From contig SVKQ01000014.1 of assembly GCA_015068325.1 (NCBI GenBank), positions 1-41,216 of the forward strand: a stretch of DNA of 41,216 nt. Direction: 5' to 3'. Each line of letters opens with the position of its first letter. The stretch's first letter is position 1. Under the pieces are notes generated by a model. The model worked only from the letters and a program-made list of their open reading frames with translations, did no database searches and had not been told where the DNA came from. Of the stretch, positions 1-8,321 are shown in pieces. The position numbers and the translations under genes are program-made. The stretch comes from Oscillospiraceae bacterium. Its GTDB lineage: Bacteria > Bacillota > Clostridia > Oscillospirales > Oscillospiraceae.

Positions 1-127
1 ACAGCGCGCCTGCGCCGGTCTCCACGATGACCTTGCTCCCCAGGTCGATCAGCTCCTTGGCATCGCTGGGCAGCAGACCCACGCGGGTCTCATGATCCTT
101 GATCTCTTTTGCTACGCCGAATATCAT
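1..127 (-). CDS. ald: Alanine dehydrogenase, N-terminal fragment (runs off the window)
   Basis: The reverse strand encodes 42 residues beginning MIFGVAKEIKDHETRVGL and continuing to an ETGAGAL segment. This is the conserved N-terminus of the alanine dehydrogenase / NAD(P) transhydrogenase alpha family (pattern GVPKEIK.. E.RV.L.P ... VE.GAG). Known for the family: NAD-dependent interconversion of L-alanine and pyruvate in the cytoplasm. The start ATG (bases 125-127) follows a strong GGAGGAA site at 132-138. The gene is divergent from the LysR-type regulator at 414, a common arrangement for a regulator and its target. Only the first tenth or so is present, so the split between alanine dehydrogenase and transhydrogenase alpha rests on the N-terminus alone. 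Confidence 0.8.
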   Translation of the reverse strand, partial: MIFGVAKEIKDHETRVGLLPSDAKELIDLGSKVIVETGAGAL

Positions 128-413
128 GCTTTCTTCCTCCTAATATATGTGTTTTGCGAAGCGCATAAGCTTCTATTGTTAAAATACCACAAAGATGATA
201 CTGTATGGAAATATATACTTGTTATCATTGCCATAGGAAAAACAGATTTACGATGTATCGTTCAGAACTGTGGAAGAAAGTGGGGAGCGGACAGCGGAAC
301 GATGGAACAAAAACGGTGTTCCCGGCATTTTTCAGTTGCAATACGGCGAAAAAAAACGTATGATATATAGAGTGGTGATGTGGAAACCCACAGAGCCAGG
401 GAGAGGAGGAAAC
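128..413. promoter_or_regulatory. Divergent intergenic region between ald and the LysR gene
   Basis: This AT-rich 286-bp spacer holds the ald ribosome site (132-138), a short GAAGC-N6-GCTTC inverted repeat near 157-173 and the LysR gene promoter at 336-364. LysR-type regulators usually bind such shared spacers at T-N11-A sites, so the small inverted repeat is a possible operator. No convincing -35/-10 pair was picked for ald. Confidence 0.4.
336..364 (+). promoter_or_regulatory. Predicted sigma-A promoter of the LysR gene
   Basis: TTGCAA at 336-341 and TATGAT at 359-364 are separated by 17 bp, about 50 bp upstream of the start codon. Confidence 0.55.
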
Positions 414-1325
414 ATGATGACGGTCATACAGCTGAAGTATGTTCTGGCGGTGGAAAAGTGTCTGAACTTCTCCAAGGCGGCGGAGACGCTGTATATCTCC
501 CAGCCGGCCCTCTCGGCGCAGATCAAGGCGCTGGAGACAGAGCTGAAGCTGACGCTGTTTGTGCGCTCCCCGCAGGGCGTAAGGCTGACGGAGGAGGGCA
601 AGAACTTCTGCCGGGAGGCGGCGCTGCTGGTGTCGGCCTGGGACGATTTCGAGAAGAAATTCGGCACGGATCAGAAGGGCGGCATCGTGCAGGTGCGGGT
701 CGGCGTGGGCTTTCGCGCCCTCTCTACAGGCGTGTTTGACGAGGTCGTGAATTTTTACGACAATCAGGAAAACACGGAGGTCTTCTTTACCTTTATGGAG
801 ATAGACGGCAACTCGCTGGAGTATCTGCAGCAGGGCAAGATCGACTTGGCCATCGACCGGCTGCCGCCCTCGCCGATCCGCCAGACCATCGACCTGAACT
901 ATTTCACGCTGGTGGAGCTGATGCGGGAGCGTCAGTGCGCCGTGGTGTCCCCCAACTCGCCGCTGATCAACCGTGCCGCGGTGCAGTTCAACGATCTGCG
1001 GGGCTGCAGACTGATCACCGGCCTGAAGGGTTCCTCCGACGACCTGGCCATGCAGAAGGTGGGCCAGGATCACGATCTCCTGGCGGAAAACATATATCGC
1101 ACCAACAGCCTGAACGTGATGATGGAACTGATCCGCAAAGGGGAGGGCATCACCATCGGCCCCGAGTCGCTGAGCAGCTACTTTTCGGTGGCCACGGTGC
1201 CCATCGTGCCGGAGAAGTATGTGCCGCTGTATCTGATGTGCCTGAAGCAGCGGGCCAATACGCCCACCTTCGGGGCCCTGCGGGATTATCTCAGCTCCCT
1301 GTATGTGAACAGATCGGAACTCTGA
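414..1325 (+). CDS. LysR-family transcriptional regulator
   Basis: The 303-residue protein has the usual LysR length. The N-terminal winged helix-turn-helix (residues 1-65) contains the family pattern F.KAAE.L..SQPALS.QIK.LE.EL....F.R and then LTEEG; the remaining two thirds is a periplasmic-binding-protein-like effector domain. Likely role: DNA-binding regulator of the divergent ald gene, with a small-molecule co-inducer; this is inferred from position only. Two adjacent ATGs (414 and 417) follow AGGAGG at 404-409. Spacing favours 417 (7 nt) over 414 (4 nt), so the product may be one residue shorter. The C-terminus ends just before a clear terminator, so the gene is probably monocistronic. 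Confidence 0.92.
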   Translation: MMTVIQLKYVLAVEKCLNFSKAAETLYISQPALSAQIKALETELKLTLFVRSPQGVRLTEEGKNFCREAALLVSAWDDFEKKFGTDQKGGIVQVRVGVGFRALSTGVFDEVVNFYDNQENTEVFFTFMEIDGNSLEYLQQGKIDLAIDRLPPSPIRQTIDLNYFTLVELMRERQCAVVSPNSPLINRAAVQFNDLRGCRLITGLKGSSDDLAMQKVGQDHDLLAENIYRTNSLNVMMELIRKGEGITIGPESLSSYFSVATVPIVPEKYVPLYLMCLKQRANTPTFGALRDYLSSLYVNRSEL

Positions 1326-1366
1326 GCCAGTGTCGTCCGGCGCGGGAAGAGGTTCCGCGCCGCGCC

Positions 1367-1400
1367 AAAACGCTGCTTTCCGGAGCGGCGTTTTGTTCTT
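1367..1400 (+). terminator. Rho-independent terminator after the LysR gene
   Basis: AAAACGCTGC (1367-1376) pairs with GCGGCGTTTT (1385-1394), with one G-U pair and an 8-nt loop, followed by a short T-rich tail. Confidence 0.7.
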
Positions 1401-1469
1401 CTGCGGCCTGTACCAGTCGGCAGTGGGAAGAATGCAGTATTTTCCCAAAAAATTGTGAAAAAAGAGAGA

Positions 1470-1498
1470 TTGACAAACAACTCGTGTAGGCAGATAAT
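1470..1498 (+). promoter_or_regulatory. Strong predicted sigma-A promoter of the POR gene
   Basis: A perfect TTGACA (1470-1475) and GATAAT (1493-1498) with 17-bp spacing lie 64 bp upstream of the start codon. This fits high, constitutive expression of a central metabolic enzyme. Confidence 0.8.
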
Positions 1499-1561
1499 AA
1501 CGGTGCAGATTATCATATTATAAAAAGAAATTCCACGATATGAAAAAGGCGGTTTGAAAAA

Positions 1562-4500
1562 ATGAAAAAGTACGATGTGATGGATGGCAACACGGCTGCG
1601 GCACACGTAGCCTACGCATTTACCGAGGTGGCGGCGATCTATCCGATCACCCCGTCCTCCCCCATGGCGGAAAAGGTGGACGAGTGGTCCGCCAAGGGAC
1701 GCAAGAATCTGTTCGGCTCCACGGTGGACGTGATCCAAATGCAGTCGGAGGCCGGCGCGGCCGGCACCTGCCACGGCGCGCTGCAAGCTGGTGCCCTGAC
1801 CACCACGTTCACCTCCTCCCAGGGCCTGATGCTGATGATTCCGGCCATGTACGCCATGGGCGGCCAGTTCTTGCCCAACGTGATGCACATTGCCTCCCGT
1901 GTCGTTACCTCCAACCACCACTCCATCTTCGGCGATCACACGGACTTCATGACCTGCCGTACCACCGGCTACGCCATGCTGATGTCCTCCTCTCCCCAAG
2001 AGGCCATGGATCTGGCGGCGGTGGCGCACCTGTCGGCCATCCGCGCCAAGTATGCCTTCATGCACTGCTTCGACGGCTTCCGCACCAGCCATGAGATGCA
2101 GCGCATCGAGGTGCTGGACTACGAGGATCTCCGGGGCCTGCTGGATATGGATGCCGTGCGGGCGTTCCGCCGCCAGTCGCTGAACCCGGAGCACCCCACC
2201 AACCGCGGCAACAACGTCAACCCCGACGTGTACTTCCAGTGCAAGGAGGGAGCCAACGAGAAGGCCGCCTCTGTGCCGGAGACGGTGCAGTATTATATGG
2301 ACGAGATCAGTCGCCTGACAGGCCGGGACTACAAGCTCTTCAACTACTACGGCGCCCCCGATGCCGAGGAGGTCATCGTGGTCATGTGCTCCGCCGCCGA
2401 GGCGGTGAAGGAGACGGTGGACTACCTGAACGCCCGGGGACGGAAGGTGGGCCTGCTGCAGGTGCATCTGTTCCGGCCCTTCTCCGTGGAGCATTTCGCT
2501 GCTGCCATCCCCGCCAGCTGCCGTAAGATCGCCGTGCTGGACCGCTCCAAGGAGACCGGCTCCGTGGGTGAGCCGCTGTATCTGGACGTGGTGACGGCCC
2601 TCAATCAGGCGGGCCGGGGCGACATCCGCGTGGTGGGCGGCCGCTACGGCCTCAGCTCCAAGGACACCACGCCCGGCCAGTTCATTGCCGTGTTCGACAA
2701 TCTGGCCAAGGACCGGCCCAAGAACAATTTCACCATCGGCATCAATGACGACGTGACCTACACCTCTCTGGACTATCAGGAGGTGGAGTTTGCCCATCCC
2801 GGCCAGGTCTCCTGCAAGCTGTGGGGCCTGGGCGGCGACGGCACGGTGGGCGCCAACAAGAACGCCATCAGCACCATCGGTCTGGTGGCCAACAAGTACG
2901 CCCAGGCCTACTTCTCCTATGACTCCATGAAATCCGGCGGACTGACCCAGTCCCACCTGCGCTTTGGCGACGAGCCCATCCGCTCCACCTATCTGGTGTC
3001 CTCGGCGGATTTCGTGGCGGTGCATGCCCCTACCTATGTGAACAAGTACGATACCACCGGGGATCTGAAAGAGGGCGGCATCTATCTGCTCAACTGCCCG
3101 TGGAGCGTCGAAGAGCTGGAGACGCGCCTGCCCGGGAAGATGAAGCGGGATCTGGCCCGCAAGCACGCACAGTTCTATATCATCGACGCGGCAAAGCTGG
3201 CCGCGGAGATCGGTCTGGGCAAGCGAACCAACAGCATCCTGCAGGCGGCCTTCTTCGCGCTGACCAAGGTGATTCCCCTGGACATGGCCGTGGAGGACAT
3301 GAAGCGCAACAACTACAACTCCTACTTCAAGAAGGCCGGGCAGAAGATCGTGGATCTGAATAACCGGGCCGTGGATGTGGGCATCACCGCTGCTGTGCCA
3401 GTGGAGATCCCCGCCCACTGGGCTGACGCGCCGGACGCCCCCGCCGCCGAGATCGCAGCTACCCCCTTCGTGCGCGACATCGTGCTGCCCATGGACCGGC
3501 AGCAAGGCGACAAGCTGCCCGTGTCCGTGTTCAAGAAGCACGGCGTGCTGGACGGCACCTGGGAGAACGGCACCTCGGCCTACTCCAAGCGCGGCGTGGC
3601 CACGGCGGTGCCAGCCTGGGATCCCCAGAGCTGCATCCAGTGCAACCGCTGCGCCATGGCCTGTCCCCACGCGGCCATCCGCCCCGTGCTGCTGACGGAG
3701 GAGGAGAAGGCGCAGGTGCCGGCGGGCTTCGTCACCGCCCCGGCCAAGGGCTTGGGGAAGGACGCCCCCGCCTACTCCTTCCGCATGCAGGTCTCGCCCT
3801 ATGACTGCCTGGGCTGCGGCGTCTGCCTGACGGTCTGCCCGGCAAAGGAAAAGGGCGCGCTGACCATGAAGCCCTTCGAGGAGCTGAAGGACCAGCAGCC
3901 GCTGTTCGATCAGGTAGCCATGAACGAGGACTATCTGAAGAAGGATGTCATCAGCGACAAGAGTGTCAAGACCATCCAGTTCTCCAAGCCCTATTTCCAG
4001 TTCTCCTCCGCCTGTGCCGGCTGTGCCGAGACCACCTATATCAAGCTGTTGAGCCAGCTGGTGGGCGACCGGATGTACGCCGGCAACGCGGCGGGCTGCT
4101 CCTCCGCCATCAGCGGCGGTGCGCCTATCCTGCCCTACTGCCGCGACAAGGACGGCCGCGGCCCCGCCTGGGAACACTCCCTCTTCGAGGACAACGCCGA
4201 GTTCGCCTATGGCTTCTTCCACGCACAGGATGCCATCCGCAAGGAACTGCTGCTGCGCCTGGCGGCGATCCGCGACAGCGGCGTGGCCGTAGAGCAGGTG
4301 GATGCCTATCTGGCCGACTGGGAGGACAAGGAGCGCACCCGCGCCGTGACCGACGCCCTGCTGGTGGCGCTGGAACAGGCGGAGCGCACTCCTGAGGTGG
4401 CCTTTGTGCTGGACAACCGGGAGTATCTGACCAAGAAATCCATCTGGGCCATCGGCGGAGACGGCTGGGCCTATGACATCGGCTTCGGCGGCATCGATCA

Positions 4501-5095
4501 CGTGATGGCCCAGAACCGGGATGTGAACCTGCTGGTGCTGGATACGGAGGTGTACTCCAACACCGGCGGCCAGTCCTCCAAGGCCACCAACACCTCCGCC
4601 GTGGCCAAGTTCGCCGCCGGCGGCAAGCAGGTGGCCAAGAAGGATCTGGGCGCCATCCTGATGACCTATGGCTATGTGTACGTGGCCCAGGTGGCCATGG
4701 GCTATGACCAGGCCCAGACGCTGCGGGCCCTGCGGGAGGCAGAGGCCTATCCCGGTCCGTCTATTGTCATCGCTTACTGCCCGTGCCTGGAGCACGGCAT
4801 CAAGGCCGGCATGAGCTGCACCCAGTCGGAGATGAAGAAGGCGGTGGAATGCGGCTACTGGCACCTGTACCGCTACGACCCGCGCCGCGCCGCGGAGGGG
4901 AAGAACCCCTTCCAGCTGGATTCCCCGGAGCCCGACGACGGCAAGATCATGGAGTATGTCATGGGTGAGAACCGCTACGCCTCCCTGAAGAACAACTTCC
5001 CCGACAAGGCGGATGCGCTCTACGGCAAAATGGTCAGCGAGGCGAAGGCCCGCTATGCCAAATACCGCCGCATGGCGGACGCGGAGCAGGCATAA
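1562..5095 (+). CDS. nifJ: Pyruvate:ferredoxin (flavodoxin) oxidoreductase, single-chain
   Basis: The 1177-residue product has the full length of homodimeric POR. It catalyses CoA-dependent oxidative decarboxylation of pyruvate to acetyl-CoA with reduction of ferredoxin, in the cytoplasm. Visible in order: the pyrimidine-binding domain with YPITPSS (residues 27-33); the gamma and CoA domains; two 4Fe-4S motifs, CxxCxxCxxxC at 691-701 and again at 749-759; the CAGCAE cluster-ligand motif of the TPP domain; and the TPP/Mg site GDGWAYDIG from 966 followed by YSNTGGQ. All key residues are intact. AAGGCGG at 1546-1552 precedes the ATG by 9 nt. The gamma-glutamyltransferase gene follows after 111 bp without a true terminator, so read-through is possible. 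In anaerobic Firmicutes this is the main link from glycolysis or amino acids to acetyl-CoA. Confidence 0.97.
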   Translation: MKKYDVMDGNTAAAHVAYAFTEVAAIYPITPSSPMAEKVDEWSAKGRKNLFGSTVDVIQMQSEAGAAGTCHGALQAGALTTTFTSSQGLMLMIPAMYAMGGQFLPNVMHIASRVVTSNHHSIFGDHTDFMTCRTTGYAMLMSSSPQEAMDLAAVAHLSAIRAKYAFMHCFDGFRTSHEMQRIEVLDYEDLRGLLDMDAVRAFRRQSLNPEHPTNRGNNVNPDVYFQCKEGANEKAASVPETVQYYMDEISRLTGRDYKLFNYYGAPDAEEVIVVMCSAAEAVKETVDYLNARGRKVGLLQVHLFRPFSVEHFAAAIPASCRKIAVLDRSKETGSVGEPLYLDVVTALNQAGRGDIRVVGGRYGLSSKDTTPGQFIAVFDNLAKDRPKNNFTIGINDDVTYTSLDYQEVEFAHPGQVSCKLWGLGGDGTVGANKNAISTIGLVANKYAQAYFSYDSMKSGGLTQSHLRFGDEPIRSTYLVSSADFVAVHAPTYVNKYDTTGDLKEGGIYLLNCPWSVEELETRLPGKMKRDLARKHAQFYIIDAAKLAAEIGLGKRTNSILQAAFFALTKVIPLDMAVEDMKRNNYNSYFKKAGQKIVDLNNRAVDVGITAAVPVEIPAHWADAPDAPAAEIAATPFVRDIVLPMDRQQGDKLPVSVFKKHGVLDGTWENGTSAYSKRGVATAVPAWDPQSCIQCNRCAMACPHAAIRPVLLTEEEKAQVPAGFVTAPAKGLGKDAPAYSFRMQVSPYDCLGCGVCLTVCPAKEKGALTMKPFEELKDQQPLFDQVAMNEDYLKKDVISDKSVKTIQFSKPYFQFSSACAGCAETTYIKLLSQLVGDRMYAGNAAGCSSAISGGAPILPYCRDKDGRGPAWEHSLFEDNAEFAYGFFHAQDAIRKELLLRLAAIRDSGVAVEQVDAYLADWEDKERTRAVTDALLVALEQAERTPEVAFVLDNREYLTKKSIWAIGGDGWAYDIGFGGIDHVMAQNRDVNLLVLDTEVYSNTGGQSSKATNTSAVAKFAAGGKQVAKKDLGAILMTYGYVYVAQVAMGYDQAQTLRALREAEAYPGPSIVIAYCPCLEHGIKAGMSCTQSEMKKAVECGYWHLYRYDPRRAAEGKNPFQLDSPEPDDGKIMEYVMGENRYASLKNNFPDKADALYGKMVSEAKARYAKYRRMADAEQA

Positions 5096-5123
5096 GCGCA
5101 CCCGGTCCCACAGAATAACCTTC

Positions 5124-5150
5124 GCGCCGCCGGGGCCTTTCCGGCGGCGC
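5124..5150 (+). other. Intergenic GC hairpin without T-tract
   Basis: A perfect 10-bp stem (GCGCCGCCGG / CCGGCGGCGC) with a 7-nt loop lies between the POR and gamma-glutamyltransferase genes. No run of T follows, so it is more likely an mRNA-stability or partial attenuation hairpin than a full terminator. Confidence 0.5.
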
Positions 5151-5206
5151 GCCGTCTGCGCCGTGAAAGTGGAGACCGCCCGGATGTTGACAGGAGTGTG
5201 AGAGAC

Positions 5207-6835
5207 ATGAAAACGACCTTTGACCCGCTGGCCCAGCGGTATCCCTCCCAGCGATACCCCATCTATGCCCGGGGCGGCATGGTGAACTGCTCCAGTCCCC
5301 AGGCGGCCTCCGCGGGGCTGGAGATCCTCCGCCGGGGCGGCAACGCCATGGACGCCGCCGTGGCCGCGGCCGCAACACTCACCGTGGTGGAGCCCACCGC
5401 CAATGGCATCGGCTCGGACGCATTTGCTTTGGTCTGGAGCGAAAAGGACCGGCGCCTCTTCGGCTTGAACGCCAGCGGCCCGGCACCCATGCTGGCCAGC
5501 GCGGAGCGGGTCCTTTCCGACGGGAACGACTGCGGCGGCAAAATGCCCCGACGCGGCTGGACGCCGGTCACCGTGCCCGGCGCGCCCGGGGCGTGGGCGG
5601 AGCTGGCCGGGAGGTTCGGCCGACTGCCGCTGGCGGAGGATCTGGCACCGGCGGTTCGCTACGCCCGGGAGGGCTACCCCTGCGCGCCCAACCTGGCCCA
5701 CATCTGGCAGCAGGACCTGCGCCGTTATCAGGCGGAGCTGACCGGCCCGGCCTTTGCCGGCTGGTTCCGGACCTTTGCCCCGGAGGGCCGGGCGCCAGAG
5801 GCGGGCGACATGATTCGCCTGCCCGACCACGCCGCCACGCTGGAGGCCATCGGCAGTACCGACGCGGCCGCCTTCTATACCGGGGACATCGCCCGGCGCA
5901 TCGACGCCGAGAGCCGGAAGTTCGGCGGCTATCTGCGCTATGAGGATCTGGCCGCCTTTGAGGCGAAGTGGGTGGAGCCCATCCGGGTGAACTACCGGGG
6001 ATACGAGGTCTGTGAGATCCCACCCAACGGCCAGGGTATCGTGGCGCTGATGGCGCTCAACATCCTAAAGGAGTTCGATTTTCCCCGGCGGGACAACGCG
6101 GAGACCTGCCACCGCCAGCTGGAGGCCATCAAAATGGCCTTTGCTGACGCCTTCCACTATGTGACCGACCCGGCGCACATGACCATCGATTATCAATCGC
6201 TGCTGGATCCCGCCTACGGCGCCATGCGTGCCCGGGAGATGGGGGACACCTCCCGCATCTGGTCCCATGCCGTTCCGCCCAGGAGCGGCACGGTGTACCT
6301 CTGCTGCGCCGATGGGGAGGGTAACATGGTCTCCTTCATCCAGTCCAACTACATGGGCTTCGGCTCCGGCATCGTGGTGGACGGCACCGGTGTGTCGCTG
6401 CAGAACCGGGGCGCGGACTTTTCGCTGGATCCGGCCGCGGCCAACTGTCTGCAGCCGGGCAAGCGCAGCTACCACACCATTATCCCCGGCTTCCTGCTGA
6501 AGGACGGCGCCCCCGTGGGGCCTTTCGGTGTCATGGGCGCCTACATGCAGCCCCAAGGCCATGTGCAGGTGGTGATGAACTACGTGGATTTCCACATGGA
6601 TCCCCAGCAGGCGCTGGATGCGCCCCGCTGGCAGTGGATGCGGGACGGCAGCGTCACGGTGGAGACCCGGTTCGACAGCCAGCTGGCCCGGGAGCTGCGC
6701 CGCCGCGGCCACGACGTCCGTGTGGAACTGTCCACCCCCAGCTTCGGCCGGGGGCAGATGATCGTCCGGCTGGACAACGGCGTGCTGGTTGGCGGTACCG
6801 AGTCCCGCACCGACAGCAACATCGCCTGCTTCTGA
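5207..6835 (+). CDS. Gamma-glutamyltransferase family protein (YwrD-like), cytoplasmic
   Basis: The 542-residue protein is an N-terminal-nucleophile hydrolase of the gamma-glutamyltranspeptidase family, which cleaves or transfers gamma-glutamyl groups from glutathione-like compounds. Seen: the large-subunit start (GGMVNCSSPQAA, LRRGGNAMDAAVA, around 22-55), the autoprocessing/nucleophile site SGTVYL with Thr362, then GNMVSF and FGSGIVV. Family knowledge: self-cleavage before this Thr gives two subunits. There is no signal peptide, unlike periplasmic or secreted enzymes, so it probably acts in the cytoplasm as for YwrD-type members. The ATG at 5207 is preferred over an upstream GTG (5198) because AGGAG (5192-5196) has workable spacing only to the ATG. 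A strong terminator follows. Confidence 0.9.
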   Translation: MKTTFDPLAQRYPSQRYPIYARGGMVNCSSPQAASAGLEILRRGGNAMDAAVAAAATLTVVEPTANGIGSDAFALVWSEKDRRLFGLNASGPAPMLASAERVLSDGNDCGGKMPRRGWTPVTVPGAPGAWAELAGRFGRLPLAEDLAPAVRYAREGYPCAPNLAHIWQQDLRRYQAELTGPAFAGWFRTFAPEGRAPEAGDMIRLPDHAATLEAIGSTDAAAFYTGDIARRIDAESRKFGGYLRYEDLAAFEAKWVEPIRVNYRGYEVCEIPPNGQGIVALMALNILKEFDFPRRDNAETCHRQLEAIKMAFADAFHYVTDPAHMTIDYQSLLDPAYGAMRAREMGDTSRIWSHAVPPRSGTVYLCCADGEGNMVSFIQSNYMGFGSGIVVDGTGVSLQNRGADFSLDPAAANCLQPGKRSYHTIIPGFLLKDGAPVGPFGVMGAYMQPQGHVQVVMNYVDFHMDPQQALDAPRWQWMRDGSVTVETRFDSQLARELRRRGHDVRVELSTPSFGRGQMIVRLDNGVLVGGTESRTDSNIACF

Positions 6836-6846
6836 CGTGGCGGGCG

Positions 6847-6888
6847 AAAAACACCCGGGTAGCTTAGGCCGGGTGTTTTTTGTGTTTT
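6847..6888 (+). terminator. Rho-independent terminator after the gamma-glutamyltransferase gene
   Basis: A stem built on ACACCCGG / CCGGGTGT with flanking A and T runs starts 12 bp after the stop codon. Confidence 0.85.
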
Positions 6889-6916
6889 CGGCGCGAAATT
6901 TCCGCCGCGCGCCAAT

Positions 6917-6935
6917 CCGCACTTGCAAAGTGCGG
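6917..6935. promoter_or_regulatory. Perfect 8-bp inverted repeat, candidate operator of purA
   Basis: CCGCACTT-GCA-AAGTGCGG is a perfect 19-bp dyad that covers the predicted -35 element of the purA promoter. A repressor bound here would block RNA polymerase; the cognate regulator is unknown. Confidence 0.5.
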
Positions 6936-6951
6936 CGGAGTGGGGTAAAGT
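6923..6951 (+). promoter_or_regulatory. Predicted promoter of purA-purB
   Basis: TTGCAA (6923-6928) and TAAAGT (6946-6951) are 17 bp apart, upstream of purA. The -35 lies inside the 6917-6935 dyad. Confidence 0.5.
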
Positions 6952-7017
6952 ATGATGGGAATTATCGTTGCGGCGTTATGCTGTGACGGACACATATCAC
7001 ACAGGAGGTAATGGTTC

Positions 7018-8292
7018 ATGGCAAATTGTGCGATCGTGGGCATCAACTGGGGCGACGAAGGCAAGGGCCGCATGGTGGATCTGCTCACGCAGGATTACGA
7101 CGTGGTGGTGCGCTATCAGGGCGGCGGCAACGCCGGCCACACGGTGGTCAACGAATTCGGAAAATTCGCCCTGCATCTGCTGCCCTCCGGCATCTTCCGC
7201 AAGAACGTGGTCAACGTCATGGGCAACGGTGTGGCGCTGGACTGCGAGAACCTTTGGACGGAGATCGAGGATGTCCGCGCCAAGGGCGTGGAGATCTCCC
7301 CAAAAAACTTCCGCATCAGTACCCGCGCCTCGCTGTTGCTGCCGTGGCACCGGGAGCTGGACGCGCTGGAGGAGGCCCGGCTGAAGGACAAGAAGTACGG
7401 CTCCACCAAGCAGGGCATTGCTCCCTTCTACTCTGACAAGTACCAGAAGAAGACCATCATGGCCGGCGAGCTGCTGTATCCCGATGCGCTGGAGGCCCAT
7501 GTGGCTGACCTGTTGGAGTGGAAGAACCTGACGCTGACCGGCGTCTACGGTGCCCGGCCCTACACCATCAAGGGCATCATGGACTGGCTGAACACCTACG
7601 GCGGCGCCATCAAGCCCTTCCTGTGCGACACCACGACCTTCTTCGAGCAGGCCCGGCAGGAGGGCAAGAGCATCCTCTTCGAGGCTCAGCTGGGCGCCCT
7701 GCGGGATCTGGACTACGGCATCTATCCCTACACCACCTCCTCCAACACGCTGGCGGCCTACGCCCCCGTGGGCGCCGGCATCCCCTCGGTCCGTCTGGAT
7801 GAGGTGGTCGGCGTGGTGAAGGCCTACTCCACCTGTGTGGGTGAGGGCCCCTTCACCGCCGAGTGGTTCGGCGAGGAGGCCGAGGAGCTGCGCAAGGCCG
7901 GCGCAGAGTACGGCGCTAAGACGGGTCGACCCCGCCGGGTGGGGCCCATCGACTTGGTGGCGACCCGTTACGGCGTGCGCATGCAGGGCGCCACCAACAT
8001 CGCCCTGACCAAGCTGGATGTGCTCAGCTATATGGAGCGGATCCCCGTCTGCACCAAGTACGTGGTGGAGGGCGAGGAGACCGGCGATTTCCCGTTCCCC
8101 ACCGCGCTGGAGCAGGCAAAGCCCGTCATCGAATACGTGCCCGGCTGGCAGTGCGACATCTCCGGCGCCCGCCGCTGGGAGGATCTGCCCCAGGCGGCCC
8201 GGGACTACGTGGAGTACGTGGAGCGGGAGATCGGCTGCCGCATCGGCTATGTCTCCGTGGGCCCCGCCCGGGATGAGATCGTGATCCGTTGA
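7018..8292 (+). CDS. purA: Adenylosuccinate synthetase
   Basis: The 424-residue product has the standard length. It catalyses the GTP-dependent condensation of IMP with aspartate to adenylosuccinate, the first committed step to AMP, in the cytoplasm. Seen: the GTP-binding loop WGDEGKG (residues 11-17) with catalytic Asp13, the GNAGHTVV motif with catalytic His41, and the C-terminal GRPRRVGPIDLVA region. AGGAGGT at 7003-7009 sits 8 nt before the ATG. purB begins 30 bp downstream with no terminator, so the two steps from IMP to AMP are made as one operon. A promoter with a dyad operator precedes it. Confidence 0.97.
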   Translation: MANCAIVGINWGDEGKGRMVDLLTQDYDVVVRYQGGGNAGHTVVNEFGKFALHLLPSGIFRKNVVNVMGNGVALDCENLWTEIEDVRAKGVEISPKNFRISTRASLLLPWHRELDALEEARLKDKKYGSTKQGIAPFYSDKYQKKTIMAGELLYPDALEAHVADLLEWKNLTLTGVYGARPYTIKGIMDWLNTYGGAIKPFLCDTTTFFEQARQEGKSILFEAQLGALRDLDYGIYPYTTSSNTLAAYAPVGAGIPSVRLDEVVGVVKAYSTCVGEGPFTAEWFGEEAEELRKAGAEYGAKTGRPRRVGPIDLVATRYGVRMQGATNIALTKLDVLSYMERIPVCTKYVVEGEETGDFPFPTALEQAKPVIEYVPGWQCDISGARRWEDLPQAARDYVEYVEREIGCRIGYVSVGPARDEIVIR

Positions 8293-8321
8293 CAGAGACC
8301 TGCGCACGGGAGGACATGGTT

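Noticed and set aside
1286-5830. Very long minus-strand open frame (1514 codons) opposite the POR and gamma-glutamyltransferase genes
   Set aside because: It is the antisense shadow of a GC-rich gene read in the opposite frame. It is rich in His, Gly, Arg and Val with no domain, and it crosses gene borders and promoters.
7011-7436. ATG at 7011 as an alternative start near purA
   Set aside because: It is out of the purA frame, and its frame gives no known protein; the AGGAGGT site suits the ATG at 7018.
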